In this document: positions 16,644 to 25,105 of the stretch, piece after piece
Layout: every line of letters starts with the position of its first letter
Position numbering within the stretch: position 1 is the stretch's first letter
Assembly (NCBI RefSeq): GCF_001439845.1
Contig: NZ_JYLO01000005.1
Location: forward strand, 62,001-126,000
Direction: 5' to 3'
DNA from: Pseudomonas lactis
GTDB lineage: Bacteria; Pseudomonadota; Gammaproteobacteria; Pseudomonadales; Pseudomonadaceae
Length of the DNA stretch: 64,000 nucleotides
The notes under the pieces: model-generated
Told to the model about the DNA's origin: nothing
Seen by the model: only the letters and a program-made list of their open reading frames with translations
Database searches by the model: none
Program-made: the position numbers and the translations under genes

Positions 16644-17090
16644 CTAAACAGTTTCAACCTTCAAAATCACCCCATCCTGGCCAACCACGCGGACTTGAGC
16701 GCCCACGGGGGCGTCGACACCGGTGACCATCCATACGCCATCGCCGACTTTGACCTTGCCGCGACCATCCACAATGGCTTGATGCACCACGAAAGTGCGC
16801 CCGACCAACTCTGAACCGCGCTCATTCAACCCCGGTTGATCGCTGGCCTTGGCACTCCTGCGTTGGCGTTTCCACCAGTACACGGCGGTCAGTATCGACA
16901 ACACCGCAAACAGCAGCAGTTGCCATTCCAGCCCCAGCGGTGGGAACAGGAACTTGATCACGCCCACGGCTGCGGCGGCGATGCCCATCCAGAGCAGGTA
17001 GCCTCCGGCACCGAACACCTCGAGAATCAACAGCACGGTGCCCAGTGCCAACCAGTCCCAGAACGACAAATGCAGCAAAAAGTCCCACAT
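16644..17090 (-). CDS. NfeD-family membrane protein
   Basis: Protein of 148 residues with two or three membrane helices in the first half (LALGTVLLILEVFGAGGYLLW, then VIKFLFPPLG and LLLFAVLSILTAVYWW) and a C-terminal soluble OB-fold domain (ELVGRTFVVHQAIVDGRGKVKVGDG). NfeD proteins pair with SPFH proteins in membrane microdomains. Start at 17090 chosen because it follows the SPFH stop by 10 bases and gives the usual length. Confidence 0.93.
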   Translation of the reverse strand: MWDFLLHLSFWDWLALGTVLLILEVFGAGGYLLWMGIAAAAVGVIKFLFPPLGLEWQLLLFAVLSILTAVYWWKRQRRSAKASDQPGLNERGSELVGRTFVVHQAIVDGRGKVKVGDGVWMVTGVDAPVGAQVRVVGQDGVILKVETV

Positions 17091-17100
17091 GGTGTTGGCC

Positions 17101-18021
17101 TCAGCCTTTCTGGTTGCCGAAGGTTGCCTTGACGATTTCGCCGATACCGCCCACGGCGCCAATCACCTGGCTGGCTTCCAGCGGCATCAGGATGACCTTG
17201 CTGTTGTTGGCCGACGCCAGCTTGCCCAGGGCGTCGATGTATTTTTGCGCGACGAAGTAGTTCACCGCCTGCACATTGCCCGACGCAATGGCTTCGGACA
17301 CCACTTGTGTCGCCCGCGCTTCGGCTTCGGCCTGGCGCTCGCGCGCCTCGGACTCCAGGAACGCGGCCTGACGGCTACCTTCGGCCTCGAGGATCTGCGC
17401 CTGCTTCTTGCCTTCCGCTGTCAGGATCGCCGACGCCCGCAGGCCCTCGGCTTCGAGGATCTGTGCACGCTTGATCCGCTCGGCTTTCATTTGGCCGGAC
17501 ATGGCGGCCATCAGGTCGGCGGGCGGGCTGATGTCCTTGATCTCGATACGGGTGATCTTGATGCCCCACGGCGCGGTAGCTTCATCCACGGTGCGCAGGA
17601 GTTTTTCGTTGATGCCGTCACGCTGGCTCAGCATGGCGTCCAGCTCCATGGAGCCGAGTACGGTGCGGATATTGGTCTGCAGCAGGTTGCGGATAGCATG
17701 TTCGAGGTTGTTGACCTCATAGGCGGCCTGGGCGGTGTTGACCACCTGGAAGAAGCACACGGCATCGATCTGCACGGTGGCATTGTCGGCGGTGATGACT
17801 TCTTGAGGCGGGATATCCAGCACGCTTTCCATCACGTTGATCTTGCGGCCGATACGGTCCATCACCGGGATGATGATATTCAGGCCAGGCTTGAGGGTGT
17901 TGGTGTAGCGGCCGAAACGCTCGACGGTCCATTGGTAGCCCTGGGGCACCACTTTGAACCCCATGAACAGGATGGCGATGGCCAAGCCCACGAAAAGAAG
18001 CAGTACGGTTCCGATCTGCAT
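17101..18021 (-). CDS. SPFH/stomatin-like protein (QmcA type)
   Basis: Membrane-anchored protein of 306 residues: one N-terminal helix ([18 protein letters not shown]), the SPFH domain ([15 protein letters not shown] to about residue 190), then an Ala/Glu-rich coiled coil (ILEAEG repeats, [15 protein letters not shown]) that drives oligomer formation. It forms an operon with the NfeD gene 10 bases downstream, a widespread pairing involved in membrane quality control. Confidence 0.94.
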   Translation of the reverse strand: MQIGTVLLLFVGLAIAILFMGFKVVPQGYQWTVERFGRYTNTLKPGLNIIIPVMDRIGRKINVMESVLDIPPQEVITADNATVQIDAVCFFQVVNTAQAAYEVNNLEHAIRNLLQTNIRTVLGSMELDAMLSQRDGINEKLLRTVDEATAPWGIKITRIEIKDISPPADLMAAMSGQMKAERIKRAQILEAEGLRASAILTAEGKKQAQILEAEGSRQAAFLESEARERQAEAEARATQVVSEAIASGNVQAVNYFVAQKYIDALGKLASANNSKVILMPLEASQVIGAVGGIGEIVKATFGNQKG

Positions 18022-18097
18022 AGCGATTCCCTATCTGGAGGTGTCAGTGAACGACATTAGGCCGATTGTAACGGTCTGGTCACGGATAAAGACGGTT

Positions 18098-19792
18098 TCA
18101 TGGCCCAACAAACAAAGGATTTGTTTCTGAATCCCCTGGCGTGACCCGCAACACCTCCGTCATCGTGGTCAGGCCGGCTTTCACTTTCTCGATGCCGGCC
18201 ATGCGCAGGCTGCTCATGCCCTGCGCCAGTGCCCCACGGCGCAGGGCTTGTACGTCCGCACCCGCGGTGACCAGCGCCTGGAGGGCTGGGTCCATGAGCA
18301 TGATTTCATACAGCCCGGCCCGGCCTCGATAACCGCTGTCACGGCATTGCGCACAGCCGACAGCATCAAAGCCGCCAGCGTCCTCCTGGCCCACGGGGCG
18401 CTTGCAGTGGCTGCACAGAACCCGCACCAAGCGCTGCGCCATCACGCCTATGAGCGTGGCTTTGATCAAATAGTGAGCAATGCCCAGTTCCTGCAGGCGG
18501 CTGATGGCGCTGGGCGCATCGTTGGTATGTAGGGTCGAGAGCACCAAGTGCCCCGTCAGCGCGGCCTGGATAGCCATCTCTGCGGTTTCCTGGTCGCGGA
18601 TTTCGCCGATCATGATGATGTCCGGGTCCTGACGCAGCAGGGCGCGGATGCCGCTGGCGAACGTGAGGTCGATGTTGTGCTGGACCTGCATCTGGTTGAA
18701 GGCCGGCTCGACCATTTCAATCGGGTCTTCCACCGTGCACAGGTTGACCTCACGGGTCGCCAGTTGCCTGAGGGTGGTGTAGAGGGTGCTGGTCTTGCCT
18801 GAGCCGGTCGGGCCGGTGACGAGGATGATGCCGTGGGTGCGTTGCGTCATGGCGTGCCAGCGTTGCTGGTCGGCGTCGGACAAACCCAACTGGTCAAAGT
18901 CCTTGAGCAGCACCTGTGGGTCGAAAATTCGCATCACCAGTTTTTCGCCGAATGCCGTGGGCAGTGTGGAAAGCCGCAATTCCACTTCGACACCCGCAGG
19001 GTTCCTGGTTTTGACGCGGCCATCCTGGGGTTTGCGTTTTTCGGCCACGTTCATTCGCCCCAGGCTTTTCAGGCGGCTGACCACGGCCATGGTGACCTGC
19101 GGGGGAAATTGATAGACGTCATGCAGCAGCCCATCAATGCGAAAGCGCATCCGACCCTGGTCGCGGCAGGGCTCGATATGGATATCGCTGGCTCGTTGGC
19201 CAAAGGCGTATTGCAGCAGCCAGTCGACAATGTTGACGATATGCGCGTCGTTGGCATCCGGCTCCTTGTCACTGGCGCCGAGGCTGAGCAAGTCGACATT
19301 GCCAGGCGCCGTCATCTTTTGATCCGCGCCGCTGACGGACTTGGCCAAGCGGTAAAATTCGTTGATACAGCGTTGGATATCCTGGGGGTTGGCAACCACG
19401 CGCTTGATCGTGCGTTTGAGCACCTGGGACAGCCCGGCTTCCCAGGCGGTGATATGGGGTTGGGCACTGGCGACCGTTACGCTGCGGGCATCCACGGCGA
19501 CTGCAAGAATGCCGTGGCGCTGGGCAAAGGCGTGGGACATCAAGGGCACCACGGCTGCCACATCGATCTTCAACGGGTCGATGTGCAGGTAAGGCTGGCC
19601 GACCTGCCGGGCCAGCCATTGGGTCAAGGTCTCCAGGCAAGGGCCCTGGGCTGCGATGCATTCCAGGGGGTGCTGGCTGGCGGGCGCTGGCACCACCTTT
19701 TGCGCCGCCTGCGCCGTGATCAGCCCTTGCTCGACCAACGCCGGCAACAATTGCTGCAGTTCCAAGGGGTGATCGTGAGCGGCGACGGGCAT
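18098..19792 (-). CDS. GspE/PilB-family type II secretion / type IV pilus ATPase, standalone
   Basis: Hexameric ATPase of 564 residues. It has an N-terminal MshEN-like domain, the Asp box ASDIHIEP (201-208), Walker A GPTGSGKT (327-334), Walker B with DPDIIMIGEIRD (389-400), the His box LSTLHTNDAPSAI (418-430), and a tetracysteine zinc site (Cys460, Cys463, Cys480, Cys483). All catalytic motifs are intact. No secretin, pseudopilin or platform gene lies near, so it either serves a system encoded elsewhere or is a relict. Confidence 0.9.
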   Translation of the reverse strand: MPVAAHDHPLELQQLLPALVEQGLITAQAAQKVVPAPASQHPLECIAAQGPCLETLTQWLARQVGQPYLHIDPLKIDVAAVVPLMSHAFAQRHGILAVAVDARSVTVASAQPHITAWEAGLSQVLKRTIKRVVANPQDIQRCINEFYRLAKSVSGADQKMTAPGNVDLLSLGASDKEPDANDAHIVNIVDWLLQYAFGQRASDIHIEPCRDQGRMRFRIDGLLHDVYQFPPQVTMAVVSRLKSLGRMNVAEKRKPQDGRVKTRNPAGVEVELRLSTLPTAFGEKLVMRIFDPQVLLKDFDQLGLSDADQQRWHAMTQRTHGIILVTGPTGSGKTSTLYTTLRQLATREVNLCTVEDPIEMVEPAFNQMQVQHNIDLTFASGIRALLRQDPDIIMIGEIRDQETAEMAIQAALTGHLVLSTLHTNDAPSAISRLQELGIAHYLIKATLIGVMAQRLVRVLCSHCKRPVGQEDAGGFDAVGCAQCRDSGYRGRAGLYEIMLMDPALQALVTAGADVQALRRGALAQGMSSLRMAGIEKVKAGLTTMTEVLRVTPGDSETNPLFVGP

Positions 19793-19873
19793 GCAGGTTT
19801 TCCTGGGCGGCTTGGGTGTAATCCCAGGCTAGCGAGCCGCTGAAGATCCTGCCTGCGCGTGTATTGCAGGTTT

Positions 19874-20212
19874 TTACTGCGCCATCGCCGCCAACGCTTG
19901 GGGCCGCTCGGAATCAGCCGACCACAGCTCCAGGGTGCAGACGCTGATCAGGTTTCGAATCTTTTCACCGATCACCTGGGCGCGGTGCCAGCTCAGGCCG
20001 GTCATCACGATATCGATGCTCAGTAGGTCGGCTTCCCGGTTCGCGCTGACCTGGGTGGGCGTGAGCAATTGCAGCGCGAAGTAGTTGAGCACCCGGCACA
20101 GCACGTCCGGTTCGGCCTCGGCGACGATGTGATAGTGCGCCCGGCAGTGGCTGCTATTGGCCGCCCACGCATCGACGCGGGTGGCAGGGTAGGCGGTTTC
20201 GACGGCGTGCAT
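19874..20212 (-). CDS. Small ACT-like protein divergent from an Lrp regulator
   Basis: Protein of 112 residues. Segments such as YHIVAEAEPDVLCRVLNYFAL and LSIDIVMTGLSWHRAQVIGEKI resemble ACT-type ligand-binding folds seen in acetolactate synthase small subunits, but I cannot name a family with certainty. It starts at 20212 after GGAGAG. It is divergent from the Lrp gene with a 127-base shared promoter region, so it is a likely target. No enzyme partner is near. Confidence 0.7.
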   Translation of the reverse strand: MHAVETAYPATRVDAWAANSSHCRAHYHIVAEAEPDVLCRVLNYFALQLLTPTQVSANREADLLSIDIVMTGLSWHRAQVIGEKIRNLISVCTLELWSADSERPQALAAMAQ

Positions 20213-20223
20213 GCTGACTCTCC

Positions 20224-20243
20224 AAATTCGACTGGAGGAATTT
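20224..20243. promoter_or_regulatory. Inverted repeat in the ACT-like / Lrp intergenic region
   Basis: AAATTC and GAATTT, spaced by 8 bases, lie close upstream of the ACT-like gene. A second short dyad, TCTTA-TC-TAAGA, follows near 20264. Both would suit binding by the divergent Lrp-type regulator; this is inference. Confidence 0.4.
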
Positions 20244-20339
20244 TTACATTCGCCTCGGGAGATTTCTTATCTAAGATGAGCCTGTTTGGCGATAAATCGA
20301 CTCAATCAATTCAAGATCAGCCTATTAACGGGTACGTTT

Positions 20340-20810
20340 ATGCACAGTGAGTTGGACGCCTACGACCGCCGCATCCTGGCCTTGCTGCAAGAGGACGCCT
20401 CGCTCTCCAGCGCACAGATTGCCGAGCAGGTCGGCCTGTCGCAGTCGCCATGCTGGCGGCGCATTCAGCGGCTCAAGGAAGAGGGCGTGATCCGCGGCCA
20501 GGTCACCCTGCTGGACCGCAAGAAAATCGGGCTCAACACGCAGATTTTCGCCGAGGTCAAACTCAACGCCCACGGTCGCTCCAATTTCACTGAGTTCACC
20601 GAGGCGATTCGCGGTTTTCCGGAAGTGTTGGAGTGCTACGTGCTGATGGGAGCGGTGGATTTTCTGCTGCGTATCGTCACCTCGGATATCGAGGCGTACG
20701 AGCGGTTCTTCTTCGAGAAGTTGTCGATGGTGCCGGGCATCCAGGAGGTCAACTCGATTGTGGCGCTGTCGGAAATCAAGTCCACCACCAGCCTGCCAGT
20801 ATTGCGCTGA
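20340..20810 (+). CDS. Lrp/AsnC family transcriptional regulator
   Basis: Regulator of 156 residues: an N-terminal winged helix-turn-helix (DAYDRRILALLQEDASLSSAQIAEQVGLS) followed by the RAM/ACT ligand domain (VLECYVLMGAVDFLLRIV, then VPGIQEVNSIVALSEIKSTT). Such proteins sense amino acids and form octamers. The ATG at 20340 gives the standard length; an ATG 18 codons upstream adds a non-family extension. It may regulate its own gene and the divergent ACT-like gene. Confidence 0.93.
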   Translation: MHSELDAYDRRILALLQEDASLSSAQIAEQVGLSQSPCWRRIQRLKEEGVIRGQVTLLDRKKIGLNTQIFAEVKLNAHGRSNFTEFTEAIRGFPEVLECYVLMGAVDFLLRIVTSDIEAYERFFFEKLSMVPGIQEVNSIVALSEIKSTTSLPVLR

Positions 20811-20823
20811 CAGGGAGGGCCTC

Positions 20824-20876
20824 ATCGCGGGCAAGCCCGCTCCCACAGGAAATGTGGGAGCGGGCTTGCCCGCGAT
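20824..20876. repeat. Tight REP hairpin (GTGGGAGCGGGC variant)
   Basis: A perfect 24-base inverted repeat (ATCGCGGGCAAGCCC...TCCCACA) with only a 5-base loop between the convergent Lrp and CYTH-CHAD genes. Unlike the other pairs it has almost no spacer and would form one long hairpin, a likely bidirectional stop. Confidence 0.85.
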
Positions 20877-20883
20877 AGCGGTA

Positions 20884-22251
20884 TTACAGGCGCAGAAGGG
20901 TCTTCCAGGCACGATTCTGATACACCGCAATCGCCTGGTGCATACGCGCATCCAGCGATTCATCGGTAATCGGCTGGTTGGCCAGGTGTGCCAGCTTGTT
21001 CAGCTCGCCGTACAAGCGGTCCAGTTCAGGAATGTCCACCACCTGGCGCGCATGGTGCAGCCAGGCCTGGATGCGTTCGATGCGCGGCAGTTGCTCGGCC
21101 AGGTCTTCCGGCTGTTGCTGGTAGCGCTGCAGTTGCAGGGCGACGGCGTCGTCGGCCAGCAGGCGTGGCAGCCAGTTGGTGATTTGCGCAGCGCCCTGGC
21201 GGTTGCCACGCACGTTACGTTCGGCTGTCCAGGTGCGAGCCAACAACCAGCGCGAGAGGTTGAGTGAGAACAGGCCCCACCGCACGTCTTGCAGCTCTTC
21301 GATGAACTGCTCTGGCGCGGCTTTGCGGATGTCTTCATCGTCGTCACCGGCCTGGACCAGCGGGCGCCAGTCTTCCAGCAACGCATCCAGGGCGCTGCGC
21401 AGTTCGCTGGTGGATTGGCGCGGCGCGGCCTGGCCGAGGCTGCCGATCAGGGCGCGCAATTCACCGAGGTTCTCGACCCAGTCTTGCAGCAGGCGCCAGT
21501 GGCCATTGAAGCGGTATTGCTCGGCCAGGCGCTGGCTGCTGCCCAGCAGGTACCACAGGATCGCGGCGAAGGCGTCGTCCAATGGCATTTCGGCGTGGAT
21601 CTGTGGCGCCGGCAAGCTCAGGGAATAGCTACTGGCGTCATACAGGCGGTAGCCGCGTTCGGCCTTGCTGATGTCGCACGGCATCAGGGCCAGGGTCGCG
21701 GCCAGCTCGGCAGCCAATTCCAGCAGGGCAGCCGGTTCGCCTTCGCGCAATTCCAGCTCCAGTTCGCAGATTTCTTCTTTCTGCTTGCCGACCACCACGT
21801 GGCCCAGGTCCAGGGCGGCTTCGATCACCACCTTGGCCTTGCCACGGCCCCAAGCGATCTCGGCGCGTTCACGCACGAAGTCGGTGGTGAAGATCGGCTT
21901 GAGGGTCTTTTTGTCCAGCTCGGCCAGTTGCTCGGGCCAGCACTCGCCATCGAGTTTCTTCACGTCGAGCTTGGCTTTGGGCAGGTCCCAGTTGTATTCG
22001 TTGCGTTCCGACAAGCCGGCGACGCTTTGGCCGCGGGTCTTGAGGGTCTGGATGATGTCGTCACCGTCCTTGCGCAGGCGCAGGGCAACCTTGGCCTGGG
22101 CCAGGTCGCGCTCGGGGGTATCGAAGTACTGGTTCATCAACTCACGGCGTTCCCAGCCACTTTTGTTGCGTTTTTTCAGTAACGGGTGCTCACGCAGCGC
22201 GGCGAGTGTTTCGCGGCTGACGCGTAGCTTGATTTCGGTTTCTTTCTGCAT
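20884..22251 (-). CDS. CYTH and CHAD domain protein (putative inorganic triphosphatase)
   Basis: Protein of 455 residues. The N-terminal CYTH domain carries the diagnostic ExExK motif at residues 4-8 (ETEIK), and the tunnel-fold segment LRLRKDGDDIIQTLKTRG. The C-terminal half is a helical CHAD domain with regular His and Arg residues that binds polyphosphate. E. coli YgiF has the same architecture and hydrolyses triphosphate. Start at 22251 chosen because it places the ExExK motif at the N-terminus; the ribosome site is weak. It is divergent from argE. Confidence 0.92.
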   Translation of the reverse strand: MQKETEIKLRVSRETLAALREHPLLKKRNKSGWERRELMNQYFDTPERDLAQAKVALRLRKDGDDIIQTLKTRGQSVAGLSERNEYNWDLPKAKLDVKKLDGECWPEQLAELDKKTLKPIFTTDFVRERAEIAWGRGKAKVVIEAALDLGHVVVGKQKEEICELELELREGEPAALLELAAELAATLALMPCDISKAERGYRLYDASSYSLSLPAPQIHAEMPLDDAFAAILWYLLGSSQRLAEQYRFNGHWRLLQDWVENLGELRALIGSLGQAAPRQSTSELRSALDALLEDWRPLVQAGDDDEDIRKAAPEQFIEELQDVRWGLFSLNLSRWLLARTWTAERNVRGNRQGAAQITNWLPRLLADDAVALQLQRYQQQPEDLAEQLPRIERIQAWLHHARQVVDIPELDRLYGELNKLAHLANQPITDESLDARMHQAIAVYQNRAWKTLLRL

Positions 22252-22409
22252 GGCCGGAAAATCCAGGATCGGGAGCGCAGCCGGGGAAAAGTGTGGCTGC
22301 CAAGGTCGTGCAGTGTACAGGACTGAGCCCGGCAACGCGCCGCAACGGTTTATTGTGTTGCACAGATGCCTCTATAGTGAGGTTCATCCGGGAAGTTGGG
22401 AGACCGCGC

Positions 22410-23558
22410 ATGCCGTTACCGTCCATGAAAGAGCAGTTCGCCGCCTTGATCGCCGCGCCGTCGGTGAGTTGCACCCAGGCGTCTCTCGACCAGAGCAACC
22501 GCCCGGTGATCGACCTGCTCGCCGCTTGGCTGGGCGATCTGGGCTTTGCCATCGATATCCAACACGTCAGCCCCGGCAAATTCAACCTGTTGGCCAGCTT
22601 CGGCAGCGGCCCCGGTGGCCTGGTGCTGGCGGGGCATAGCGATACCGTGCCGTATGACGCGGCGCTGTGGAAAACCGACCCGCTCAAGCTGACGGAAGTC
22701 GATGGCCGCTGGGTAGGGCTGGGCAGCTGTGACATGAAGGGTTTCTTCGCCCTGATCATCGAAGCGGTGTTGCCGCTGCTCGATCAACCCTTCAAGCAGC
22801 CGCTGTTGATTCTTGCCACTTGTGACGAGGAAAGCTCCATGTCCGGTGCCCGTGCGCTGGCCGAGGCGGGGCGCCCGCTGGGTCGCGCAGCGGTGATCGG
22901 CGAGCCGACCGGGCTCAAGCCGATCCGCCTGCACAAAGGCGTGATGATGGAGCGCATCGACATCCTCGGGCGCAGCGGCCACTCGTCGGACCCAAGCTTG
23001 GGCCACAGCGCGCTGGAAGCCATGCATGACGCTATTGGCGAGTTGCGCGGCCTGCGCCTGGCCTGGCAGCGCGAGTACCGCAACGCGCAATTCAGCGTGC
23101 CGCAGCCGACCATGAACTTCGGCTGCATTCACGGCGGCGACAACCCCAACCGCATCTGTGGCCAGTGCTCCCTGGAGTTCGACCTGCGACCCCTGCCGGG
23201 CATGGACCCCGAGGTGCTGCGCGCCGCGATTCGCCAGAAGCTCGAACCCGTGGCCGAGCGGCATAAGGTCAAGATCGACTACGCGCCGTTGTTCCCCGCA
23301 GTGCCACCCTTTGAGCAGCCCGAAGACGCCGAGTTGGTGCGGGTGGCGGAACGTTTGACCGGTCATCGTGCCGAAGCAGTAGCGTTCGGCACCGAAGCGC
23401 CTTATCTTCAGCGCCTCGGTTGCGAAACCCTGGTGCTCGGCCCTGGCGACATTGCCTGCGCCCACCAGCCGGGCGAATACCTTGAAATGTCACGCTTGAC
23501 GCCTACAGTGCGTCTATTGCGGGAACTGATCGAACACTACTGCCTGAAACCTGCATAA
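22410..23558 (+). CDS. argE: Acetylornithine deacetylase
   Basis: Zinc hydrolase (M20 family) of 382 residues that releases ornithine from N-acetylornithine in arginine synthesis. Metal-site motifs are LAGHSDTVPYD, LGSCDMKGFF, CDEESSMSGA and, at the end, CAHQPGEYLEM. The ATG at 22410 follows GGGAGA. argA, the first enzyme of the same pathway, lies downstream. Because pseudomonads recycle the acetyl group with ArgJ, argE and argA may be supplementary rather than essential. Confidence 0.93.
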   Translation: MPLPSMKEQFAALIAAPSVSCTQASLDQSNRPVIDLLAAWLGDLGFAIDIQHVSPGKFNLLASFGSGPGGLVLAGHSDTVPYDAALWKTDPLKLTEVDGRWVGLGSCDMKGFFALIIEAVLPLLDQPFKQPLLILATCDEESSMSGARALAEAGRPLGRAAVIGEPTGLKPIRLHKGVMMERIDILGRSGHSSDPSLGHSALEAMHDAIGELRGLRLAWQREYRNAQFSVPQPTMNFGCIHGGDNPNRICGQCSLEFDLRPLPGMDPEVLRAAIRQKLEPVAERHKVKIDYAPLFPAVPPFEQPEDAELVRVAERLTGHRAEAVAFGTEAPYLQRLGCETLVLGPGDIACAHQPGEYLEMSRLTPTVRLLRELIEHYCLKPA

Positions 23559-23595
23559 ATTAACCCCTGCCCATTCGTACATAAGGAGAGTGAGC

Positions 23596-23622
23596 GTGTC
23601 GCCAAGCCTGTTCCGACGATAA
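23596..23622 (+). CDS. Candidate leader peptide upstream of argA
   Basis: Eight codons, GTG start, encoding MSPSLFRR then TAA. A strong ribosome site AAGGAG sits 7 bases before the GTG, better than the site of argA itself. The last two sense codons are tandem CGA, a rarely used arginine codon in GC-rich pseudomonads, and argA makes an arginine precursor. This pattern suggests translation-dependent control of argA, which begins 69 bases downstream. It could also be chance; there is no known family behind it. Confidence 0.4.
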   Translation: MSPSLFRR

Positions 23623-23691
23623 CCATCAGCCGCTGTGCGCTTTCACGATTGATCCTTTATTTGGCTGCTTTTTATTACAGGCCCAGGTGTT

Positions 23692-24990
23692 ATGCCCGAA
23701 TACGTCAATTGGCTTCGTCACGCTTCGCCCTACATCAACGCCCACCGCGACTGCACCTTTGTGGTCATGCTGCCCGGCGATGGTGTGGACCACCCCAACT
23801 TCGGCAATATCGTCCACGACCTAGTGCTGCTTCACAGCCTGGGTGTGCGCCTGGTGCTGGTGCACGGCTCGCGCCCGCAAATCGAAACCCGCCTTGAAGC
23901 ACGCGGCCTTACCCCGGCTTACCACGAAGGCTTGCGCATCACCGATGCCGCGACGCTGGAATGTGTGATCGACGCGGTGGGCCATCTGCGCATTGCCATT
24001 GAGGCGCGCTTGTCCATGGACATGGCGTCCTCGCCGATGCAGGGCTCGCGCCTGCGTGTGGCCAGCGGCAACCTGGTTACCGCGCGGCCAATCGGCGTGC
24101 TGGAAGGCGTGGACTACCACCACACCGGCGAAGTGCGCCGGGTCGATCGCAAGGGTATCAACCGCCTGTTGGACGAACGCTCCATCGTGCTGCTGTCGCC
24201 CCTGGGGTATTCGCCTACCGGCGAGATCTTCAACCTGGCCTGCGAAGACGTCGCCACCCGCGCCGCCATCGACCTGGGTGCCGACAAGTTGCTGCTGTTC
24301 GGCGCCGATCCCGGTCTGATCGATGAGAACGGCCGCCTGGTGCGTGAATTGCGCCCACAACAAGTGCCTGCGCACCTGCAACGCCTGGGCAGCAACTATC
24401 AAGCCGAACTGCTCGATGCCGCTGCTGAAGCCTGCCGCGGTGGAGTAGGGCGCAGCCATATCGTCAGTTACGCCGAAGATGGCGCCTTGCTCACTGAACT
24501 GTTCACCCGCGACGGCGGCGGTACGCTGGTGGCCCAGGAGCAATTCGAACTGGTGCGCGAAGCGGCGATTGAAGACGTCGGCGGTTTGCTGGATCTGATC
24601 AGCCCGCTGGAAGAGCAGGGCATTCTGGTGCGCCGCTCGCGGGAAGTGCTAGAGCGTGAGATCGAACAGTTCAGCGTGGTCGAGCGCGAAGGCATGATCA
24701 TCGCCTGCGCAGCGCTGTATCAGATTGCGGATTCGGATGCGGGGGAGCTGGCGTGCCTGGCAGTGAACCCGGAGTACCGCCACGGCGCGCGCGGCGATGT
24801 GTTGCTCGAACGCATCCAGACCCGGGCGCGCGCCCAGGGCTTGAAAACCCTCTTTGTACTCACCACCCGTACGGCCCACTGGTTCCGCGAACGCGGCTTT
24901 GTGCCGAGCAGCGTAGACCGCCTGCCGTCGGCGCGGGCGTCGCTGTACAACTATCAGCGCAACTCCAAGATCTTCGAAAAGGCCCTGTAA
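23692..24990 (+). CDS. argA: N-acetylglutamate synthase (amino-acid N-acetyltransferase)
   Basis: Enzyme of 432 residues that acetylates glutamate to begin arginine synthesis. An N-terminal amino acid kinase-like domain (about 1-280, with VLVHGSRPQIETRL), where arginine feedback acts, is followed by a GNAT acetyltransferase domain (about 290-432, with CLAVNPEYRHGARGDVLLERI). It is preceded by a short leader ORF with a strong ribosome site. The argE-argA order is typical of Pseudomonas. Confidence 0.95.
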   Translation: MPEYVNWLRHASPYINAHRDCTFVVMLPGDGVDHPNFGNIVHDLVLLHSLGVRLVLVHGSRPQIETRLEARGLTPAYHEGLRITDAATLECVIDAVGHLRIAIEARLSMDMASSPMQGSRLRVASGNLVTARPIGVLEGVDYHHTGEVRRVDRKGINRLLDERSIVLLSPLGYSPTGEIFNLACEDVATRAAIDLGADKLLLFGADPGLIDENGRLVRELRPQQVPAHLQRLGSNYQAELLDAAAEACRGGVGRSHIVSYAEDGALLTELFTRDGGGTLVAQEQFELVREAAIEDVGGLLDLISPLEEQGILVRRSREVLEREIEQFSVVEREGMIIACAALYQIADSDAGELACLAVNPEYRHGARGDVLLERIQTRARAQGLKTLFVLTTRTAHWFRERGFVPSSVDRLPSARASLYNYQRNSKIFEKAL

Positions 24991-25005
24991 AAGATTACTG
25001 CTCTG

Positions 25006-25092
25006 TGTGGGAGCTGGCTTGCCTGCGATAGCGGCGCCTCGGTTTATCTGAAGGACCGAGTTGCTGGCATCGCAGGCAAGCCAGCTCCCACA
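25006..25092. repeat. REP-like inverted pair between argA and the tauA-like gene
   Basis: Facing copies of TGTGGGAGCTGGCTTGCC with a spacer of about 35 bases in the gap between two convergent genes. Confidence 0.85.
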
Positions 25093-25105
25093 CTGGACCG
25101 CGCTT

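Noticed and set aside
19688..19703. Sigma-54-like promoter TGGCAC-N5-TTTGC type sequence
   Set aside because: It falls inside the GspE-type coding sequence, on the strand opposite to the gene, with nothing downstream to serve, so it is probably chance.
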